The position numbers were made by a program, and so were the translations under genes. DNA of 64,000 bases from Pseudomonas gingeri. GTDB taxonomy: Bacteria > Pseudomonadota > Gammaproteobacteria > Pseudomonadales > Pseudomonadaceae. A model generated the notes under the pieces. The model did not search any database and was not told where the DNA came from. It saw nothing but the letters and a program-made list of their open reading frames with translations. Numbering within the stretch: the first letter of the stretch is position 1; each line of letters begins with the position of its first letter. The stretch covers positions 330,549-394,548 of the forward strand of contig NZ_JACAQA010000005.1 of assembly GCF_013385425.1 (NCBI RefSeq). Reading direction: 5' to 3'. This document shows positions 18,743-28,165 of the stretch, piece by piece.

Positions 18743-19126
18743 TCAACGCGTGCCAATCATTTGATAGGACAGAAGCCCGGCAGCCGTCATCGCCAGCGAG
18801 CCCACGACGTGCAATGAAACCGAACCAAGCGCCCACAGCAGCCTGCCTTCCTGGATCAGGGCAACTGTTTCTGCCGAAAAGGTAGAAAAGGTGGTAAGTC
18901 CGCCACAGAATCCCGTGATGATCAGCAGACGCCACTCAGGACTCAGGGTGGGGGATGCGGCTAAAAACGCGATAGCTAGGCCAATGATGTAGCCCCCAAC
19001 CATGTTCGCAACCACTGTGCCTGGGGGAATCGTAGGAAACAGAGCGTTTAGCTTCATGCCCAAGAGCCAGCGCAACCAGGCACCAAGTGACGCGCCAACG
19101 GCGATAATTACAAGTGATTTCAGCAT
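18743..19126 (-). CDS. crcB: Fluoride channel CrcB/Fluc
   Basis: A 127-aa, four-helix inner-membrane protein forming dual-topology dimeric fluoride channels. The family signatures [13 protein letters not shown] at the N terminus and [15 protein letters not shown] in the third helix (with the polar Thr/Ser and Phe-box residues) are intact. It is the first gene of the fluoride cluster and is directly preceded by the second fluoride riboswitch. Confidence 0.93.
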   Translation of the reverse strand: MLKSLVIIAVGASLGAWLRWLLGMKLNALFPTIPPGTVVANMVGGYIIGLAIAFLAASPTLSPEWRLLIITGFCGGLTTFSTFSAETVALIQEGRLLWALGSVSLHVVGSLAMTAAGLLSYQMIGTR

Positions 19127-19245
19127 GGTGGGCTCACCCCGTCAGACCTAGGCCAAACAGCTCGCAGGTAAGCACAACAAGGGAGTGGCGACTGTGGTAG
19201 TAGGATCATAATCCTGTCCTAGATTGGGGACAGGAGGCGGATACA

Positions 19246-19317
19246 CCTACGCACCCTGTCCAGGGTTCACGTAGGCATCATCAGCACGAAGGCGGTTAAA
19301 GGAGGAATGCCATCTCC
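19246..19317 (-). ncRNA. Fluoride riboswitch (crcB motif) upstream of crcB
   Basis: Minus-strand aptamer beginning GGAGATGGCATTCCTCC at 19317, through TTAACCGCC and GTGCTGATGATGCCTAC (near 19271). The CCTACG block pairs with CGTAGG in a long hairpin (19246-19275), and a second hairpin (CCTGTCC/GGACAGG, 19213-19234) follows. An extended -10 (TGCTAGATT, 19325-19333) precedes it by seven bases; no good -35 was seen. The aptamer core is nearly identical to the one at 18.3 kb. Confidence 0.93.
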
Positions 19318-19444
19318 TGATTACAATCTAGCAGCAAAATTGCGAAACGCGGCATCTCATGACTAACCACGTTCGACCCATTTCAGCCAATGTTGACCGG
19401 CGGCAATGGGTCGCTTTCTGCCTCTCGCAACGGGCAGAAATCGG

Positions 19445-19625
19445 CCGATTCTGTTGAAAAAGTCGACCCGGGCTGGCGGTCCATGCATTGAGCGGTGAAA
19501 ACGTCATTTTTGCACGCTGCTACGTGAAATCTGAGTCCGTACCCTCTGCTCAAAATATGGATTTCAATCTCAGACGCGTACTTTTCTTTCGTGAAAGCCG
19601 AGACCGACTTTTTCAACAGAATCGG
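19445..19625. mobile_element. MITE-like element, copy 1
   Basis: A 181-bp non-coding element with inverted termini CCGATTCTGTTGAAAAAGTCG and its complement. It is repeated almost exactly, and in the same orientation, at 22986-23167. It contains no open frame of a transposase, so it must be mobilised in trans. It separates the fluoride cluster from the kinase module. Confidence 0.8.
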
Positions 19626-19877
19626 CCAATAGCTGCCGCTCACGACAGTTTCAGCCAGAATCGGTCAATCACGAATGGTTGGTTCTAATCTATAACTCGT
19701 GAGGACGTCTACAGAACCTAGGTCGTTCTAGGTAAATTGACAGCACTACTTCCATAAAGGCAGGTACCTGAAGCAATGACACGCCTCAGGTAATACAGCG
19801 TCAAAATCTTGTTTTGTCGTCCAGGCTTAACTCTTTAGCAGCCTAGAACACTCGCCCCCCCTTAAACGGATTTTTAT

Positions 19878-21572
19878 TTATTTTCTAGACTTTACTGTAG
19901 AGTTGTCACGCTCAGTTTTCAATAACTGAAGAGCTTCATTCGCAGTGTAGAAGTCGGAAGGAAGCCAGAATTTTTTTGAAGCTTCTTCCAATGACAATAT
20001 TTTTGCAGGCTCGGCAGCTTCATCAGATGTCTCATCGTCTATGAAAACATTGGAAAATTTATTTTTCCATGTTCCTGGTTGCTTTTCCAACAATTCTATT
20101 TTATTGAGATAATACTCACCAGCGGCGGAGATGACAGGTTGAGGTTGAGATATAAAATTTTTTATCCTCGAAACTATACACCCAGACCATTCAGAATCCG
20201 CTATCAACGCTTCCCTGAGATGGTTCAACAGGAGAAAAAGTCGAGAGGGGTTTTTCGTCTTCTCAAAATATTCTTCAGCGTGGTCGTAGTACGCCTTACC
20301 TAGATCAAACTCTCCCGTCCTATAAGCAAGCATACCAATATTAGCTATGGCATGAGCCGCTTCGCTTTTATCCGGGCCATGCATTATAGCTCTAAGAGTG
20401 CGCGTGACCTTTTCTAAGGTTTTACTATCTACTGAAGAGGCGTATCCCAAGGTACTGATCTGAGCAAATAAATAATTTAATTTTAGAACGATATCCCTAG
20501 GATTGGCTTTTAGAGCGATGTTGGCGGATCTAAGTAGTAACGGCATGTCATTAACAATTGATGCTAGGTATGTGATTGCGCGCGGAGGAGAAACGGAATA
20601 AGGTTCTTCTTTCCACCAGGCATCAGCGTGTTTTAGAGCTAACTGCATATTTTTCTTTTCATACGCTTCCCAGTATTTTGCTTCATAGGCGTTGTTGGAA
20701 TGAGCAAGAGTCGCCTCTATTTGCTTTCCAAACCCTAGCTTGTACGAGCGATCTGCCCACTTTATTTGTGCCAAAGAGTTACTGGTTGGTGAAATCAGAG
20801 ACTGTTTAAAAAAAGCACGAGCTTTCTTGTCAGCACCCCCCAAAATTTCTGAAGTGGCGATTGAGCTCGATAGCTCAGATAAATGAATTGGATTTATTGA
20901 TGCCGTGACGAGCTTTTTAGCCTGATTCCAATTCTTTAATGGTCGCCCTGCCAACCTCGCCACCGCTAATTCCGTAGACAGTAACCAAGGATCAGATCGC
21001 AAGTTTTCATTTAACAATAATACTCGATGCGCTTTCCCTAGCTCCTCATAGTGCACAAATAATCTAGCCGCCATACGGGATATCCAACGATGGTTATTGG
21101 AATATCGCAGCGCTACCCACATTGCTTTTTCTGATTTCTCTCTTTCATTTATTACGGTATATGCACGAGCCAAATCAACCCATGCGATTGGATTTTGCGG
21201 CATATTGATCAGTCTCGATCGTAAAGCGGCAATTTCATTTAGATGATTGAGGTGAGTATCAAGCGGTTTGAGGCCTAACACTTTTCGACTGATTGCTTCT
21301 AAAGCAGGAAGCTTTTCCTTTGAGCTAATAACATACTCTGCGGCAATGATCGAAAGCTCCGACTTCCCCTCGAGCATCGAGGCATTCAATAGGTCTGCGG
21401 CTGTTCCAAGGTTCTTATTGCTAAGAAAATCCGCTAGTACAGTTTCCGATTGAGCCTCCGCCTTAATCTGAGAAACCTGCTTTTTCACCGCGAGCAACTC
21501 AGGCGACTTAGCAGCTTCGTAAGATGGTTTCCAAATAGGAATTATATCGCGTTTTAAACCGAGTGGGTTCAT
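19878..21572 (-). CDS. Helical-repeat (TPR-like) protein of unknown function
   Basis: A 564-aa, mainly alpha-helical, probably cytoplasmic protein. Repeating helix pairs of TPR type run from about residue 125 to 460 (NPIAWVDLARAYTVINEREK, AAHAIANIGMLAYRTGEFDLGKAYYDHAEEYF). There is no signal peptide or catalytic motif. Its start overlaps the kinase stop by four bases (ATGA), so the two are co-translated, and the solenoid is a natural scaffold or substrate of the kinase. Base composition is much more AT-rich than the surrounding chromosome. I do not recognise a named family. Confidence 0.75.
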   Translation of the reverse strand: MNPLGLKRDIIPIWKPSYEAAKSPELLAVKKQVSQIKAEAQSETVLADFLSNKNLGTAADLLNASMLEGKSELSIIAAEYVISSKEKLPALEAISRKVLGLKPLDTHLNHLNEIAALRSRLINMPQNPIAWVDLARAYTVINEREKSEKAMWVALRYSNNHRWISRMAARLFVHYEELGKAHRVLLLNENLRSDPWLLSTELAVARLAGRPLKNWNQAKKLVTASINPIHLSELSSSIATSEILGGADKKARAFFKQSLISPTSNSLAQIKWADRSYKLGFGKQIEATLAHSNNAYEAKYWEAYEKKNMQLALKHADAWWKEEPYSVSPPRAITYLASIVNDMPLLLRSANIALKANPRDIVLKLNYLFAQISTLGYASSVDSKTLEKVTRTLRAIMHGPDKSEAAHAIANIGMLAYRTGEFDLGKAYYDHAEEYFEKTKNPSRLFLLLNHLREALIADSEWSGCIVSRIKNFISQPQPVISAAGEYYLNKIELLEKQPGTWKNKFSNVFIDDETSDEAAEPAKILSLEEASKKFWLPSDFYTANEALQLLKTERDNSTVKSRK

Positions 21573-22678
21573 TGTGAATCTGCCTGCTTGCTTGACGTGT
21601 TTCTAGCCTCAATACTGGCTCTCAGAATCAGTCGTTGGAGTTCGCTAACGAATCGATCAAGGCCTAAAGTGGGAACTGACTGCCTAAGTGTTTTTCGACA
21701 CCCGCGCTGAGTATAATCCGGCGTTCCGCACTGCCTTATTATATCTATCAAACTACTGCTCAGCCACTCAGGGCATAGTTTTTCCCAATCTATTAACGCC
21801 TCGTCAAACGCGTTTATAAAGAAAGGTAATGAATTTGAATAAGAAGATGACTCCCCTTGCCACGCGAAAGGCTTAACATGGTTAGGAAGTCTACTAATAA
21901 GCTCTAGATTGACCGTCGTCCCAAAAAAAACAAATGTAACTACAGAAGCAAACTGATAAAGGTCGCAACGCATGCGCCGATCCATCCAGTCAACTAGCGG
22001 ATGCTGAAATAGCTGCTCCGGCGGTGCGTAATTCCAATCGCCTGCAATGCTACTGGAGTCATGCAAACTTGGAAGATCCTGACTGCTCGCCCTGCCAAGA
22101 TCGCCAACTTTAGCCATTTCATTACCAAAAACCATTACATTGGATGGTTTAAGATCTTGATGAGCCACCTTTGCCTTATGCAGCTGTAGTATGCCTGACG
22201 CTACATCCTTGAGATAAGTAAGCTTTAGTGCCATATCAATCGCAAGTGTTTTTCCTATATATCCGCGTACATCTCCGCCGTCCGCCAACTCCATAATCAT
22301 GTATGGAATTTGGAAAATTTGTTCGTTCTCGAGTCTTGGAACAATTGCTTGTCCATGGGCCAGGATTTTGACAACACGTCTCATTTTGGCACCTAAGCAC
22401 AAATCGTGCAATGCAGTCTCAAAGTTGAAAGCTTGAGCCTGTTCTTGCAACGCCGTTATTAGCGTTTTTCCCTGTTGCGCTGCTATTTGAAGTGCTTTAA
22501 CAATATCAAATGCTTTTAAGAAGGCTTCTTGGCCATTTCTACGAACCTCATAGGATACAGAAAAGAAACCACCTGAGCCGCCGCCCTCTGAACCTGTGAC
22601 AATTCTTTTGCCTACTATCCAACCATCCTCAAGATCAATACCCTCTAAGCGATAAGCGGCGTTCGGTTCATCGTTCAT
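21569..22678 (-). CDS. Ser/Thr protein kinase-like protein
   Basis: A 369-aa cytoplasmic eukaryotic-like kinase. Visible elements are a glycine-rich loop (GSEGGGSGG, residues 29-37), a candidate ATP lysine at 55 (AFLKAFD), the catalytic loop VAHQDLKPSNVMV (HQD at 173-175 in place of HRD, Lys177, Asn180), DLG at 193-195 in place of DFG, and YAPPEQ near 218-222. The catalytic Asp, Lys and Asn are present, so activity is likely. There is no transmembrane segment, unlike PknB-type kinases. It is upstream of and coupled to the TPR-like gene; the pair is flanked by two MITE copies. A role in phage defence or toxin regulation is possible but unproven. Confidence 0.85.
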   Translation of the reverse strand: MNDEPNAAYRLEGIDLEDGWIVGKRIVTGSEGGGSGGFFSVSYEVRRNGQEAFLKAFDIVKALQIAAQQGKTLITALQEQAQAFNFETALHDLCLGAKMRRVVKILAHGQAIVPRLENEQIFQIPYMIMELADGGDVRGYIGKTLAIDMALKLTYLKDVASGILQLHKAKVAHQDLKPSNVMVFGNEMAKVGDLGRASSQDLPSLHDSSSIAGDWNYAPPEQLFQHPLVDWMDRRMRCDLYQFASVVTFVFFGTTVNLELISRLPNHVKPFAWQGESSSYSNSLPFFINAFDEALIDWEKLCPEWLSSSLIDIIRQCGTPDYTQRGCRKTLRQSVPTLGLDRFVSELQRLILRASIEARNTSSKQADSQ

Positions 22679-22985
22679 AGTGCCCCCTAAGATTGATCTT
22701 TACGAGAGCATATACCAACCATGCGAAATGGCGTAATGGCACCATGCTCTGTTACTCGGATTATTCATCTCGACTTGTCCGTAAATCCTCATAACCTCCT
22801 GAAATTCCTATATTTAATTCTTTCACTGGTGTGGGGCACGTAAATCCTTCGATTAAAGCTGTTTTATAGTGACAGTTTCTTCTGTTACGGACCCTTGCCT
22901 TCGTACTCGACTCTGGCCACAAAAACGCCTCTAGCGAACGTCCGCTCATGGCCGGTTTCTGCCTGTCGTGACCGGCAGAAGTCGA
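22679..22985. other. Leader region of the kinase module
   Basis: Region between the kinase start and MITE copy 2. It holds the GGGGG ribosome-binding site just ahead of the kinase ATG and a possible 30-codon frame (minus strand, 22700-22792) preceded at two bases by AGGAGG, which is too close for efficient initiation. No other gene is supported. Confidence 0.35.
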
Positions 22986-23167
22986 CCGATTCTGTTGAAA
23001 AAGTCGACCCGGGCTGGCGGTCCATGCATTGAGCGGTGAAAACGTCATTTTTGCACGCTGCTACGTGAAATCTGAGTCCTGTACCCTCTGCTCAAAATAT
23101 GGATTTCAATCTCAGACGCGTACTTTTCTTTCGTGAAAGCCGAGACCGACTTTTTCAACAGAATCGA
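22986..23167. mobile_element. MITE-like element, copy 2
   Basis: A 182-bp near-identical direct copy of 19445-19625; by eye the only internal difference is one extra T (GTCCTGTACC against GTCCGTACC). It has the same inverted termini around GATTCTGTTGAAAAAGTCG. Flanking bases on the left (GGCAGAAGTCGACC) also resemble those of copy 1. Confidence 0.8.
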
Positions 23168-23492
23168 CCCATTGCGGCCATTCACCGCACCGATGTGGAT
23201 GTCAGCTCTGCTGATTGCGGACTTTGCTCATGAATGAAGTGTTCCTCAGTCTGAGCTCGACATCTGCTCATTGGTGCAGTGACGCAAATCAAGCTCAAGT
23301 CGCAGGGTTAGTCCCAGAAGGTCGGTATTTCTGATTGGGTTTCGCCTTGAAATTCCGTTATAAATCTCAAGGGAGGGCTCGTCGAGAGACTGGGGTTGGT
23401 CAGGCCAGGCGGCACGGCGCAATCGCGCCCTCGCATGTATCTGCAACCACACAATTTCGTTGGTTGCTTCAACCTGACGTCTATGGATAGAT
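23168..23492. other. Upstream region of the Gabija-like pair
   Basis: About 325 bases without a supported gene. It must contain the promoter of the downstream nuclease-helicase pair, but I cannot assign -35/-10 boxes with confidence. Confidence 0.35.
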
Positions 23493-25787
23493 ATGACCGA
23501 CAAAGCACCTACCTCAGTCACTTCTGGGAGCATTACCCTCAGCCACGTCGAACTCTGTCAGTTTCGACGCCTTACCAGAGTCAAGCTCGACGTCGACGAA
23601 AAAACCACGATTCTTGTTGGAGCCAACAACAGTGGGAAGACGTCAATCCTAACCGCACTTCGCCAGTTCCTCTCGGATGCGCCGACGTTTGGGGCATTCG
23701 ATATCAGCCTATCGCAGTGGCCTGCTCTGAGAGCCCTAGGGAAACTCTGGGAAGGCTTGGCCGAGGATCCTGCAACAGCTGATTCGTCCGTCGACGACTG
23801 GGACGCTCAGCTCGTGACGCTACGATCTTCAATGCCAACGTTGGACCTCTGGCTCAATGCCGAGGAAGGGATGTATCACTTCGTCGCACCCTTCCTTTCG
23901 AAATTCAACTGGACAGGTGGTGCGGTCGGCGTTCGCCTTCGGTTGGAGCCGGCCTCGTCTGTTGACGAACTGCAGCGACTTGCGTGGCGCTATCGTGAGG
24001 CCCGGGCTCCTGTGAAGGACTTGGACAAAGCCTCGCACGCCTGGCCCATCGATCTTCTGGACTTCTGGCTCCGGTACCCTAGTGACCTTGGTCGCGTTCA
24101 GGTTTACAAGCTGGACGCGGAGAACAACCCCATCGAGAAGGGTAAGGTGTACAAGGCTCAAGTTCTGGCATCCAACGCGACGCCTGTTGACCGAACCCAC
24201 CTTTCCCGGCTTGTTCGAGTGGACTTCGTACCGGCGCAGCGTGGGTTAGGCACTGAAGAAGCGGACACGCGTTCCGGATCCGGTCCGCATCGTGTGGGCC
24301 TCTTCTCCAATCAGTTGTTGAAGTTTGCGCGACAGCATCTGAACATCGCTGCCACTGGTCATGGGCATCGTGCTGATCTAGTCGAAGCGGTCGCGAACGC
24401 TCAGGCCGACCTCGACCAGAAGATTCGAGATGCTCTAGCTCCGTCGGTTGAGGACGTCAAGATTCTGGGATATCCCGGTCTCCATGACCCGCACGAAATT
24501 CACTTCCGCACGCGCATTCAAACCGCGGATCTCCTCGACCACGGTACGGCAGTTCAGTACCGCATGAGCAAGGACTCTGTGGATGATCTGCTGCCGGAAT
24601 ACTCAATCGGCCTTGGTTATCAAAACCTTCAGTCCTTGAGTTATCAGTTGGTGTCGTTTAAGGCGGCGCGGCTGAATCCTACAAAGGGCTCGCCTGCGCC
24701 AGTCCATATTGTGATGATTGAAGAGCCCGAGGCGCACCTACATGTCCAGGTCCAGCGCATCTTTTCGGATAAAGCGCACAAACTAATCAGTCCGACGGCA
24801 ACAGAACCTGGCTCGTTGAAGAGTCAATTACTCATCAGTACGCACTCTAGTCACCTGGCGCATGCGCAGAGCTTTGCTCACCTGCGGTACCTGCGGCGCG
24901 TTGCCAAGTCAAAAACTGTGGCGATGCCCAGCACGGAAATTGTGAATATGGGTGACGTTTTTGGTGACGATGACGATACGCGGATCTTCGCCGAGAGATA
25001 CTTCCGTGTGCAGCACACGGATCTTCTGTTCGCAGATGCGGCAGTTTTCGTTGAGGGGACGGCGGAGCGTATGCTGGTTCCTCTATTCATAGAACGACAG
25101 TTCGGAGCGCTGAGCAGTCGGTACGTGTCGCTCCTTGATATCGGCGGTAGCCACGCTCATCGGCTTCGCCCGCTGGTGGAGCGTCTGAGAATTCCAACGG
25201 TGATCATTACTGATATTGACCCCGTGCAAGAGTCTTCAGACGCTAACAGCAAAATCACTCTTACTGCTGTCGCCAATGAAGGGCAACCAGGGCTGAAGTG
25301 TGGGAACGCGACGCTTAGGACATGGCACCCTAAGTGCACTGAGCTCGATGATTTCAAGGAACCCCAAGAGGCCCGTTTAGTCTGGAGCGAGGTGGCTGAC
25401 TGCAAGGTCAGATTCACGTGGCAGTTACCTGTGAAAGAGGCTGATAACTGTTGGCCGAGTTCCTTCGAAGACTCCCTGATCCTTTCAAACATTTCATGGT
25501 TCAAGGAGTTGGGTAAGGAGAAGTTCAGCCCAGAGGGGGTGAAGATAAAGAAGCCTACTGGAGCACTTGGCAAGGTCGTGACAACAGTGACCGGCGCGGA
25601 ATCCAATGCCGATTTGGCGAAAAAGCTCCACACGCTGATGCATGGTAAGTTCAGCAAAGGAGACTTTTCTGCAACGATTTTCGAGAAAATTGCTTCGGGT
25701 GAAGTCATTACTTGCCCGAAATATATCGCTGACGCACTTGAATGGCTCCAAGAGCAGCTCAATCTTGAATCGGAGGTTTACCTGTGA
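23493..25787 (+). CDS. OLD-family ATPase/TOPRIM nuclease, GajA-like
   Basis: A 764-aa protein with an ABC-type ATPase and a TOPRIM nuclease. Walker A is VGANNSGKTS (residues 42-51). A long insertion of about 250 residues follows, then the Walker B segment IVMIEEPEAHLH near residue 408 and the STHSSHLAHA switch. The TOPRIM part has VEGTAERML near 519 and ITDIDPV near 572. OLD nucleases paired with a UvrD helicase form the Gabija antiphage system, where GajA cuts DNA when nucleotides are depleted. This protein is much longer than the classical GajA of under 600 residues, so it is a divergent member. Its stop overlaps the helicase start by ATGA. Confidence 0.85.
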   Translation: MTDKAPTSVTSGSITLSHVELCQFRRLTRVKLDVDEKTTILVGANNSGKTSILTALRQFLSDAPTFGAFDISLSQWPALRALGKLWEGLAEDPATADSSVDDWDAQLVTLRSSMPTLDLWLNAEEGMYHFVAPFLSKFNWTGGAVGVRLRLEPASSVDELQRLAWRYREARAPVKDLDKASHAWPIDLLDFWLRYPSDLGRVQVYKLDAENNPIEKGKVYKAQVLASNATPVDRTHLSRLVRVDFVPAQRGLGTEEADTRSGSGPHRVGLFSNQLLKFARQHLNIAATGHGHRADLVEAVANAQADLDQKIRDALAPSVEDVKILGYPGLHDPHEIHFRTRIQTADLLDHGTAVQYRMSKDSVDDLLPEYSIGLGYQNLQSLSYQLVSFKAARLNPTKGSPAPVHIVMIEEPEAHLHVQVQRIFSDKAHKLISPTATEPGSLKSQLLISTHSSHLAHAQSFAHLRYLRRVAKSKTVAMPSTEIVNMGDVFGDDDDTRIFAERYFRVQHTDLLFADAAVFVEGTAERMLVPLFIERQFGALSSRYVSLLDIGGSHAHRLRPLVERLRIPTVIITDIDPVQESSDANSKITLTAVANEGQPGLKCGNATLRTWHPKCTELDDFKEPQEARLVWSEVADCKVRFTWQLPVKEADNCWPSSFEDSLILSNISWFKELGKEKFSPEGVKIKKPTGALGKVVTTVTGAESNADLAKKLHTLMHGKFSKGDFSATIFEKIASGEVITCPKYIADALEWLQEQLNLESEVYL

Positions 25788-27733
25788 GCGTCGGGTTGAT
25801 TCGCAATGGTAATGAGCGCGATGCTGGTGTCGTCGAGGAAATCTGTGGCTATCTTACGGAAAAGCCAGGTCGCAGCTTCTTCCTGTTTGCAGGCGCGGGA
25901 TCCGGGAAGACTAGGACGTTAGTTGAGGTTCTACGTCGGCTCACGGGTGTGGTTCCCCATGACTCTGGGGGTGAACTCGCGAGAAACCTTCGGCTACTTG
26001 GTCGTTCTATTCGAGTGATTACGTTCACCAAGAATGCTGTCTCCGTAATCAACGGACGCTTGGGTAATAACGACCTTGTTAATGTCTCGACCATTCACTC
26101 CTTCTGCTGGGAGTTGATTGGTGGGTTTGACGACGACATTAGAGAGGCCCTTATCGCAGTCAAGACGAAGCAATTGGAACGGGAGAGGCTCGAAGCCTCC
26201 CAGAAGGTAAGAGGGATCAGCGCCACTGATGAAACAAACTTCGCAGAGATTGAGCAGGACATCGAAGAATTTCGTACTACTGAGAAGTTCATCTACCACC
26301 CGGACCGGAACAGGTATGGTTCAGGGGCAATCCAACATAGACACGTTCTGGATGCCGCGTCTTGGCTGCTGGCGAACAGGCCGACTCTCCGAACCATATT
26401 AAGAGACCGTCATCCGATAGTCCTCATCGACGAGTCGCAAGACACAATGAAGGGCGTCCTAGATGCGTTGATGGAGGTTGCCACTCCACAGGGGAACGGA
26501 CTTACTTTGGGGTTGTTGGGTGACCATCGGCAACGAATCTACACGGATGGCCATTTAGACCTGCCTGGACTGGTGCCAGAAGGGTGGGGTCGTCCCGAGC
26601 TGCAGATGAACCATCGCAGCCAACAGCGAATCGTTGCGCTGATAAACAAGATTTGGGAGGCGGAGCATGAGGGCCGCACGCAGCAACCTACTGGTGTCAA
26701 ACAGCATCCACGTACGGAAAAAACTGGCGGAGTTGTACGAGTGTTTGTGGGGGATGCGAAGCTCGGCTCTGATGAGAAAGTAAAGAAGGAGGAACTGTGC
26801 GCCGAGCTCATGGCTGACGCAACTTCATCTACCGTCTGGAGAACGCGGGGACACCAAATCCTTGCGCTTGAGCACAAGCTTGTCGCCACTCGCGGGGGGT
26901 TTCTCCAAGCTTACCGAGCCATGGATCTCCTAGACCCTAACGCTGCGGCGCCACAGGGAAGCGGTGAGAACAAAGGCCCAACCGTAGCGCGGCTGTTGTT
27001 AGAGGAATTGATGGAACTAGCTGCTTGCGTCGAAGCTGACGGATGCATCAACGAGTTTGCGGCTACGGAGGTTCTGAGACGGAATGGCAGCCTGAATTCT
27101 TTGCCAGAGGATGGTGCGACTAGACGATTGCGCACGATGGAAATGCTCCAAGCTATCTCGAGCTTTGCGACGGTCAGTTCCAAACCCAGTGCCACGGTGA
27201 GGGAGATTCTGGAGTCAGTGTTGGAAGCGCGACTGTTCGAAGTAGATTCTCGTTTAGTGGCAGCCTTCAGTGACAATTCGCCCGCGCCTGCTGCGCCTCC
27301 TCCGCGCACAAAGGAACCGTCGGAGACTCGAATGCGACGCGGATGGTGTGCTCTATTTGCTGCCCCTTGGGAGGAGCTAGCGCGCTACCGAAACTACTTA
27401 GCCGGAAAAACAGACCTCGCCACGCATCAGGTCGTAAAGGGTTCCGAGTTTCCTCACGTGATGGTCGTGATGGACGACAGTGAAGCAGGTAGCTTCCAAA
27501 TCTCTTACGACAAGTTGTTTGGTGCGAAGGATCTCAGCAAAAATGACGTGAGCAACGTCGATGCTAAGAAGGAGACAACCATTGACCGAAGCTTGAGGCT
27601 CTTGTACGTCACCTGCAGCCGGGCGCGCGAGAGCTTGGCGCTAGTGCTCTGGTCGGAAAACCCAGACGCTGCGCTGGAGAGCATCAGAAAGAGCAAGTGG
27701 TTCATAGAGGAGGAGGTGTTGCCTGTGCCATGA
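25784..27733 (+). CDS. UvrD/Rep-like helicase, GajB-like
   Basis: A 649-aa superfamily 1A helicase. Motifs in order: Walker A AGAGSGKTRT, motif Ia ITFTKNAV, VSTIHSFCWEL, Walker B VLIDESQDT, motif III LGLLGDHRQRIY, motif IV MNHRSQQRI, motif V THQVVKGSEFPHVMVV and motif VI LLYVTCSRARESL. All are intact. It is translationally coupled to the OLD nuclease, as in Gabija, where GajB is thought to sense DNA ends and activate GajA. It is longer than typical GajB (about 490 residues), mainly through inserts between motifs II and V. Confidence 0.87.
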   Translation: MSVGLIRNGNERDAGVVEEICGYLTEKPGRSFFLFAGAGSGKTRTLVEVLRRLTGVVPHDSGGELARNLRLLGRSIRVITFTKNAVSVINGRLGNNDLVNVSTIHSFCWELIGGFDDDIREALIAVKTKQLERERLEASQKVRGISATDETNFAEIEQDIEEFRTTEKFIYHPDRNRYGSGAIQHRHVLDAASWLLANRPTLRTILRDRHPIVLIDESQDTMKGVLDALMEVATPQGNGLTLGLLGDHRQRIYTDGHLDLPGLVPEGWGRPELQMNHRSQQRIVALINKIWEAEHEGRTQQPTGVKQHPRTEKTGGVVRVFVGDAKLGSDEKVKKEELCAELMADATSSTVWRTRGHQILALEHKLVATRGGFLQAYRAMDLLDPNAAAPQGSGENKGPTVARLLLEELMELAACVEADGCINEFAATEVLRRNGSLNSLPEDGATRRLRTMEMLQAISSFATVSSKPSATVREILESVLEARLFEVDSRLVAAFSDNSPAPAAPPPRTKEPSETRMRRGWCALFAAPWEELARYRNYLAGKTDLATHQVVKGSEFPHVMVVMDDSEAGSFQISYDKLFGAKDLSKNDVSNVDAKKETTIDRSLRLLYVTCSRARESLALVLWSENPDAALESIRKSKWFIEEEVLPVP

Positions 27734-28165
27734 AGGGAAAAATAGACTACCGCCCCGTGAGCGCTGGCGGCTGACACCGATCCTGCACTTCCGCTTTCAG
27801 CCTGAAGCGACTACTTCGCTGTTCACCACGAAGGTCTGCTCTTGGCCGATTCCGCCGCGCACGGCTGACCGCTACCGGCCTAAAAACTAGCCTCTCAAGC
27901 CTGCGCTCACCCAACTTTCAGTCAGCGTAATTGTTTAGCTTCTTCCCCAATCGCCTGCACCGCCTTGGACGATGGTCAACCCCAGCCCTGCTTCCAGGTC
28001 ATTTCCACGGCTATGGAATCGCTCGAAGAGTCGATCACGCTCTGTTTCGTCTATTTTCCCCTCCTAAGACAATGAGATGAAACTTGGGCGCATCCGACTT
28101 TGTCGTACGTTTGCACGAGTGCGAGCACGCAACTTGATCGATCACATCAGACGGTGATGGGCGAG
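27734..28165. other. Gap between GajB-like gene and IS256 remnant
   Basis: About 430 bases. I find no gene with a ribosome-binding site or recognisable protein, and no clear terminator after the helicase gene. Confidence 0.35.

Noticed and set aside
22761..23048. 95-codon minus-strand frame spanning MITE copy 2
   Set aside because: Its first part is MITE sequence and the rest has no coding features, so it is more likely a chance frame.
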